Part shown: piece after piece, positions 60,225-64,000 of the stretch
Position numbering within the stretch: the stretch's first letter is position 1
Layout of the letters: each line of letters starts with the position of its first letter
NCBI GenBank assembly: GCA_041485905.1
Contig: JBGPKK010000003.1
Location: 6,118 to 70,117, forward strand
Origin: JAHFUI01 sp041485905
GTDB lineage: Bacteria; Acidobacteriota; Vicinamibacteria; Vicinamibacterales; CAVVIG01
Reading direction: 5' to 3'
Length of the DNA: 64,000 bases
Notes under the pieces: generated by a model
The model's database searches: none
Told to the model about the DNA's origin: nothing
What the model saw: only the letters and a program-made list of their open reading frames with translations
Program-made: the position numbers and the translations under genes

Positions 60225-62744
60225 ATGGCGATCAACGAAGACACGCGTGCCCTGAGGGGATGGATCTGGCTGGAGCGGCTCTGGCAGGATCTCCGGTACG
60301 GCTGCCGCATGCTCGCCGCCAGTCCTGGGTTCACCAGCGTCGCGGTCCTGTCTCTCGCCATCGGCATCGGCGCCAATTGCGCCATCTTCAGCTTTGCCGA
60401 TGCGCTACTGCTCCGGCCGCTCCCGGTCGCCCGGCCGGGCGAGGTCCTCACCGTGGGCTCGACGGCGACGCTCGAAGCGCTCGGCGCCAGCAACCTGGTG
60501 TCCTCGTACCGGGACTACGTGGACGTCCGCGATCGCAACAAGAGCTTCGGCGGACTGGCGGCGTTCACCTATCTCACCGCAGGTGTTGCGACCGATCCCA
60601 AGGCCACGCCGAAACTGAAGATGGGCATGCTTGTGAGCGGCAACCTCTTCCCGCTGATGGGCGTGGAGCCAACCATCGGGCGCGCCTTCAGGCCCGAAGA
60701 AGATCACGTGCCAGGACGGGACGCGGTCGTCGTGCTCGGCCGGACGATGTGGGAGCAGGAATTCGGGTCTGACCGCGGCGTGCTTGGCCGCGGCGTGCGT
60801 ATCAACGGCATCGAGTTTACGGTGATTGGCGTCGCCCCGCCGGAATTCAGCGGATTGAACCAATTTGTTCGTTCTGATTTCTTCGTGCCGCTGATGATGT
60901 CGTCGCGCGTGATGAGCGATCCGAAGGTCCGTTCGCTCGAGGCGCGCGACGCCCGCAACCTCACGCTCAAGGGACGCCTCACGCCCGGGGTCACCCAGGC
61001 GGAAGCTCAGACCGAGCTGACGGCCATTGCCGCGGATCTCGAGCGGGCCTACCCGGATACGAACAGGAATCGTGGCCTCGCCGTGCGCACCGAACTCCAG
61101 GCCAGACTCGCGCAGGATCCACCGGACGCGATGCTGATCGCCATGCTCTCGACGCTCGCGCTCGCCGTTCTGTTCGTCGCCTGCGCCAACGTCGCAGGAC
61201 TGTTGACCAGCCGCGCTCCCGTTCGCGCGCGCGAGATGGCGCTGCGCCTCGCCATCGGCGCCGGACGCGGGCGGCTCGTTCGCCAACTGGTGACGGAGAG
61301 CCTCCTGATTGCTGCGGCGGGCGGCGTGTTAGGTCTCGGGGTCGGCTATGCCGGCATGAGCCTGTTCAGACAGATTGAACTGCCCACGGATCTCCCGATC
61401 TCGCTTACCTTCCAGATGGATCGGCGGGCGCTGCTCTTCAGCCTCGTCGTGGCGGTGGCGAGTGCCGTGATCTTTAGCCTCGTGCCGGCGATCCAGGCGA
61501 CGCGCACCGATCTCACCGCCGTGATGAAGGCGAACGATACGGTCACACCCGGGCGCCGGCGTCGCTGGGGCCGGGCGGTGCTCGTTGGCGGACAAGTTGC
61601 CGTCTCGGTCGTCCTGCTCGTCGTCGCGATGTTCATGTATCGGGGCTTCCGCCAGCAGCTGGCGAGCGGGCCGGGCTACCGGACCGATCACCTGCTCATG
61701 ATGAGCTTCGACCCGAGCCTTGTGCGCTACACCGAAGCGCAGTCGCAGCAGTTCTTCCAGCAGGTCGCCGAGCGCACGCGCGAGGTGCCGGGCGTCAAGA
61801 CCGTCACGATGACCACGTCCATCCCGATGTCGAACGACTCAATCGGCGCCGTGACGATTGCGCCGGAAGGGTTTCAGTTCCCGGCCGGGAAGGACAACGT
61901 CACGGTACTGTCGTCCATGGTGGAGGAGCATTACTTCGAGACGATGGGGATCCCGATTCTCGAGGGACGGAACTTCCGCGTCGAGGATTCCTTCGGCGCC
62001 CCGCGCGTCGCCATCGTGAACCAGCACCTCGCCCAGCACTTCTGGCCGAATCAGAATTCGCTCGGCAAGCGTTTTCGATTGGACGACTCCGAGAAGCAAT
62101 GGGTCGAGATCGTCGGGCTCGCGAAGACCAGCAAATACATCTTCATCGCCGAGCCGCCGTCGGACTTCGTGTACCTCCCATATCGGCAAACGAAGCCACA
62201 ACGAATCATCATGGTGACCCAGTCCGCCGGCGATCCGGCAAGTCTCGTCGCGCCGCTACGCGAGGTCGTGCGTGGTCTCGACGCGAACCTGCCTGTTTTC
62301 AACGTCCGCACCATGGAAGAGTTCTACCGGATGCGCGCGGTCAGCATCTTCAACGTGCTGGTGGGCATCGTGGCAGCGATGGGGCTGATGGGCCTGGGCC
62401 TGTCGATCGTGGGCCTGTACGGCCTGGTCGCGTATGCGGCCGGCCGGCGAACCCGGGAAATCGGCATCCGCATGGCGATCGGCGCCACCAGACCGACCGT
62501 GCTGCGAATGGTGCTGCGGCAGGGCATCGTGCTGGCGCTCGTCGGCCTCGTCGTGGGCCTGTTCGCCAGCATCGGCGCGGGAGAATTGTTACGGGCCGCA
62601 TTCCCCAGCGGCGACGATCAACGTGATGTCGTGGCGCTTCTGCTGGTCGTGCCGATTGTCCTCGCGGTCACATTTCTCGCCGCGTACATTCCAGCGCGCC
62701 GCGCCTCGCGCCTCGATCCGATGAAGGCGCTTCGGTACGAGTGA
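60225..62744 (+). CDS. ADOP-type ABC transporter permease (MacB/FtsX duplicated)
   Basis: 839 residues. The N-terminal LWQDLRYGCRMLAASPGFTSVAVLSLAIGIGANCAIF signature and two MacB periplasmic-core/FtsX units define the 'acidobacterial duplicated orphan permease' type: FtsX helices around 300-425 with RAREMALRLAIGAGRGRLVRQL, and 700-830 with RTREIGIRMAIGATRPTVLRMVL. No ATPase gene accompanies it, as usual for the group, and no PadR-like regulator is present here. Substrate unknown; related MacB systems export peptides or lipoproteins. It ends three bases before the convergent nucleotidyltransferase stop. Confidence 0.92.
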   Translation: MAINEDTRALRGWIWLERLWQDLRYGCRMLAASPGFTSVAVLSLAIGIGANCAIFSFADALLLRPLPVARPGEVLTVGSTATLEALGASNLVSSYRDYVDVRDRNKSFGGLAAFTYLTAGVATDPKATPKLKMGMLVSGNLFPLMGVEPTIGRAFRPEEDHVPGRDAVVVLGRTMWEQEFGSDRGVLGRGVRINGIEFTVIGVAPPEFSGLNQFVRSDFFVPLMMSSRVMSDPKVRSLEARDARNLTLKGRLTPGVTQAEAQTELTAIAADLERAYPDTNRNRGLAVRTELQARLAQDPPDAMLIAMLSTLALAVLFVACANVAGLLTSRAPVRAREMALRLAIGAGRGRLVRQLVTESLLIAAAGGVLGLGVGYAGMSLFRQIELPTDLPISLTFQMDRRALLFSLVVAVASAVIFSLVPAIQATRTDLTAVMKANDTVTPGRRRRWGRAVLVGGQVAVSVVLLVVAMFMYRGFRQQLASGPGYRTDHLLMMSFDPSLVRYTEAQSQQFFQQVAERTREVPGVKTVTMTTSIPMSNDSIGAVTIAPEGFQFPAGKDNVTVLSSMVEEHYFETMGIPILEGRNFRVEDSFGAPRVAIVNQHLAQHFWPNQNSLGKRFRLDDSEKQWVEIVGLAKTSKYIFIAEPPSDFVYLPYRQTKPQRIIMVTQSAGDPASLVAPLREVVRGLDANLPVFNVRTMEEFYRMRAVSIFNVLVGIVAAMGLMGLGLSIVGLYGLVAYAAGRRTREIGIRMAIGATRPTVLRMVLRQGIVLALVGLVVGLFASIGAGELLRAAFPSGDDQRDVVALLLVVPIVLAVTFLAAYIPARRASRLDPMKALRYE

Positions 62745-62747
62745 CCC

Positions 62748-63182
62748 CTATTCCATGCCTTCGATGTCGCCGAGATCTCTGGGGCGGCCGGTGGCGCGCT
62801 TGTTTCGGATGAACGATGCGCGTCCGATGAAGTCGACCGCCACGTCGCCGAAGGGGCGCCGCAGGCGATCGGTCCAAGCCTCCGCAAAGGTGATTCCGGT
62901 CAGCTCGGTGAGAATGTCGATACGGCCCGGCGGAATTCCAATCTGATACGTCACACCTGCGCAGGCGAAATCGGCGTCAGAGACCTCCGCGAGCGGCGCG
63001 CCGAAGGCGGCCAGCGCGCGCATCACGCGCTGCGCATTTTCAGGCGTGGCCTCGATCCACACGTCCAAATCGCCGGTGGCGCGCGGCCGGCCATGGAGCG
63101 CCAGCGCGTAAGCGCCCACGATCAGAAATCGGACGTCAGCGGCGACGAATGCTCGCAACAGATCGACAAAGTCCGGGTTCAT
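62748..63182 (-). CDS. Nucleotidyltransferase-fold protein (DUF6036-like)
   Basis: 144 residues. VRFLIVGAYALALHGRPRATGDLDVWIEA carries the G-x(n)-D-x-D signature of minimal nucleotidyltransferases (DLDVW). The later PPGRIDILTEL gives the third acidic residue. Such proteins are often one half of a toxin-antitoxin-like pair. The start (63182) lies within the end of the small upstream gene, so they overlap by 47 bases and are likely co-expressed. Confidence 0.82.
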   Translation of the reverse strand: MNPDFVDLLRAFVAADVRFLIVGAYALALHGRPRATGDLDVWIEATPENAQRVMRALAAFGAPLAEVSDADFACAGVTYQIGIPPGRIDILTELTGITFAEAWTDRLRRPFGDVAVDFIGRASFIRNKRATGRPRDLGDIEGME

Positions 63183-63360
63183 GGGGCAGGTCGCCTCGCA
63201 GCCGCGAGAGTTCCTGACTGAGTCGCCAGACTAGCAGGATGCGCTCGGCATCTGGAAGCTGCATCCAGAACTCGAGGTCATGCTGGTCCGCTTCGGCCGC
63301 GGACGCGTAGCGACGCACGGTGATGCGAGGTCCGCGCCAGGCCTCTTCGTCGGACGACAT
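63136..63360 (-). CDS. Small partner protein of the nucleotidyltransferase
   Basis: 74 residues from ATG 63360. Pattern ITVRRYASAAEADQHDLEFWMQLPDAERILLVWRLSQEL resembles small helical proteins usually encoded just before DUF6036-like nucleotidyltransferases. It overlaps the nucleotidyltransferase start. The same reading frame continues upstream into a PIN-like remnant, so an older fusion or recombination joint may sit at the start codon. Function unknown. Confidence 0.6.
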   Translation of the reverse strand: MSSDEEAWRGPRITVRRYASAAEADQHDLEFWMQLPDAERILLVWRLSQELSRLRGDLPHEPGLCRSVASIRRR

Positions 63361-63492
63361 CAGGTTGATTATCCTCCAGTCAGGCGGCGCTCGCCGAGGG
63401 TCGTGGGTCACAAGCATTCGGTCCTGCCCGGCGGCGAGCACCAGAACATCGGGATCAGAGATTGCTGCAACGACGTCTCCAACTCGCGTGAC
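63361..63492 (-). pseudogene. PIN-like (DUF5615-type) toxin remnant
   Basis: In frame with the small gene but upstream of its start, 44 codons read TRVGDVVAAISDPDVLVLAAGQDRMLVTHDPRR (split here as GDVVAAISDPDV and LAAGQDRMLVTHD). This resembles the middle of DUF5615 PIN-like ribonucleases, with the Asp of THD. A stop at 63493-63495 and the absence of the N-terminus and the rest of the fold show it is a fragment. Confidence 0.45.
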
Positions 63493-63904
63493 TCACCTCG
63501 GTCCACGTGCGGGGCAACCGTCATGGCATCGTGGCGCTGAAGGACGAAGTTGTGGTGCCGTCAGAGGTTGTCGATTCGGCAGCAGAGTGATCTGCCGCGT
63601 GGCATCACCAGTTCCGTGGCCGGAGCAACTGCCGGTGGCGTCAACACGTGGGATTGGCGCCCTCCACTCGTTACCGGATCCCCGTGCATATGGCGCCGTG
63701 GCCAAACCACGGTTGGCGCGCCGGTGGAATCCAGCAAACCCCTCTGCCGATGGCAGTTGACCGGGGGCCACGACACGATCAGAATGGCCGCAAGCGAGAC
63801 AGTCTGGGTGACGGCGCGTGGACGGGTTCGCAGCAGGTAACGGCAGTTGGCGCCGTCCACACATACAACGTTAGACAGCACGAAGAACTTTCAGATTTTT
63901 CTTC
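63493..63904. other. Gene-free stretch near right end
   Basis: About 410 bases with no credible gene on either strand. Open frames exist in several frames but show no family features or ribosome sites. The composition becomes AT-rich in the last 25 bases before the next start codon, as expected for a promoter or leader. Confidence 0.4.
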
Positions 63905-64000
63905 ATGACTAGCAACGACCGCGAACGAATCGTTTTTCATGGCGCCGCCGTACTGATTGTTGGACTCCTCTGCGGGTTCCCGTTCGCCGCTGCGTCGACG
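63905..64000 (+). CDS. Membrane protein N-terminus, cut by window end
   Basis: ATG 63905 opens a frame of 32 codons running off the window: MTSNDRERIVFHGAAVL then IVGLLCGFPFAAAST. One hydrophobic helix with a leading His-Gly pair resembles the start of small multi-helix proteins such as styrene-oxide-isomerase or hydroxylaminobenzene-mutase types, but the fragment is too short to assign. Confidence 0.4.
   Translation, partial: MTSNDRERIVFHGAAVLIVGLLCGFPFAAAST

Noticed and set aside
63870..63876. GTTAGAC as an integron attC core site
   Set aside because: It fits GTTRRRY, but no matching inverse core site or foldable arm was found upstream.

Overview
The window looks like chromosome from a GC-rich (about two-thirds GC by eye) soil-type bacterium, most likely an Acidobacteriota member and perhaps Vicinamibacteria. 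The evidence is an ADOP-type duplicated-FtsX permease (60-62.7 kb), a secreted carboxypeptidase-regulatory-domain protein (3.9-5.6 kb), a FecR/TPR/barrel protein followed by a CHASE2 cyclase (54.5-60.1 kb), an nSTAND/TPR protein and many GTG starts. The lineage is inferred; there is no rRNA or marker phylogeny here. I saw no rRNA, tRNA or CRISPR array.

Layout. 0-6.5 kb is housekeeping or miscellaneous: the end of a dienelactone-hydrolase-like gene, a DUF3810-like metalloprotein, truA, a pirin, two small proteins, a secreted repeat protein and a decayed SMP-30 gene. 6.5-10.2 kb holds a phosphopantetheinyl transferase, a B12-binding radical SAM enzyme and a DUF362 protein. 10.2-12.7 kb is a foreign-looking patch: a 281-bp internally deleted IS5-type element, a low-GC alpha/beta hydrolase, a fragment of a GMC oxidoreductase and a low-GC membrane protein. 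12.8-19.6 kb carries a TolC/adaptor/RND efflux operon led by a small DUF6200-like gene, divergent from a small DUF6312-like gene. 19.7-23.4 kb has two tandem AarF/UbiB-type kinases.

23.6-45 kb is rich in lipid enzymes. Forward genes: a fatty acid desaturase, an SDR fused to an SCP2-like domain, a luciferase-like monooxygenase, then an acyl-CoA dehydrogenase, an SCP2-like protein, an APC permease and a fatty acyl-AMP ligase. Reverse genes: a P450 coupled to an alpha/beta hydrolase, and a tightly coupled seven-gene operon (44998 to 35025) encoding a fatty-alcohol-oxidase-like GMC enzyme, an ACP, a CqsA/AONS-like alpha-oxoamine synthase, an SDR, a second ACP, an aminotransferase fused to an acyl-ACP-reductase-like domain, and a molybdopterin oxidoreductase. 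With the ligase and the PPTase, this reads as a pathway that activates a long acyl chain, loads it on ACP and builds an amino-ketone, amino-alcohol or amine lipid. It is the best candidate for an undescribed system; product and boundaries are inferred.

45-53.7 kb looks like signalling or conflict genes: an outer-membrane barrel, an nSTAND1 ATPase with TPRs, a protein with three TIR-like regions, and, divergently, a TRAFs-binding-like/SLOG-like/nucleotide-cyclase protein followed by an MBL-fold hydrolase. 54-62.7 kb is a FecR-TPR-barrel protein, a CHASE2 adenylate cyclase and the ADOP permease. The right end has a nucleotidyltransferase with a small partner, a PIN-like remnant and the start of a membrane protein.
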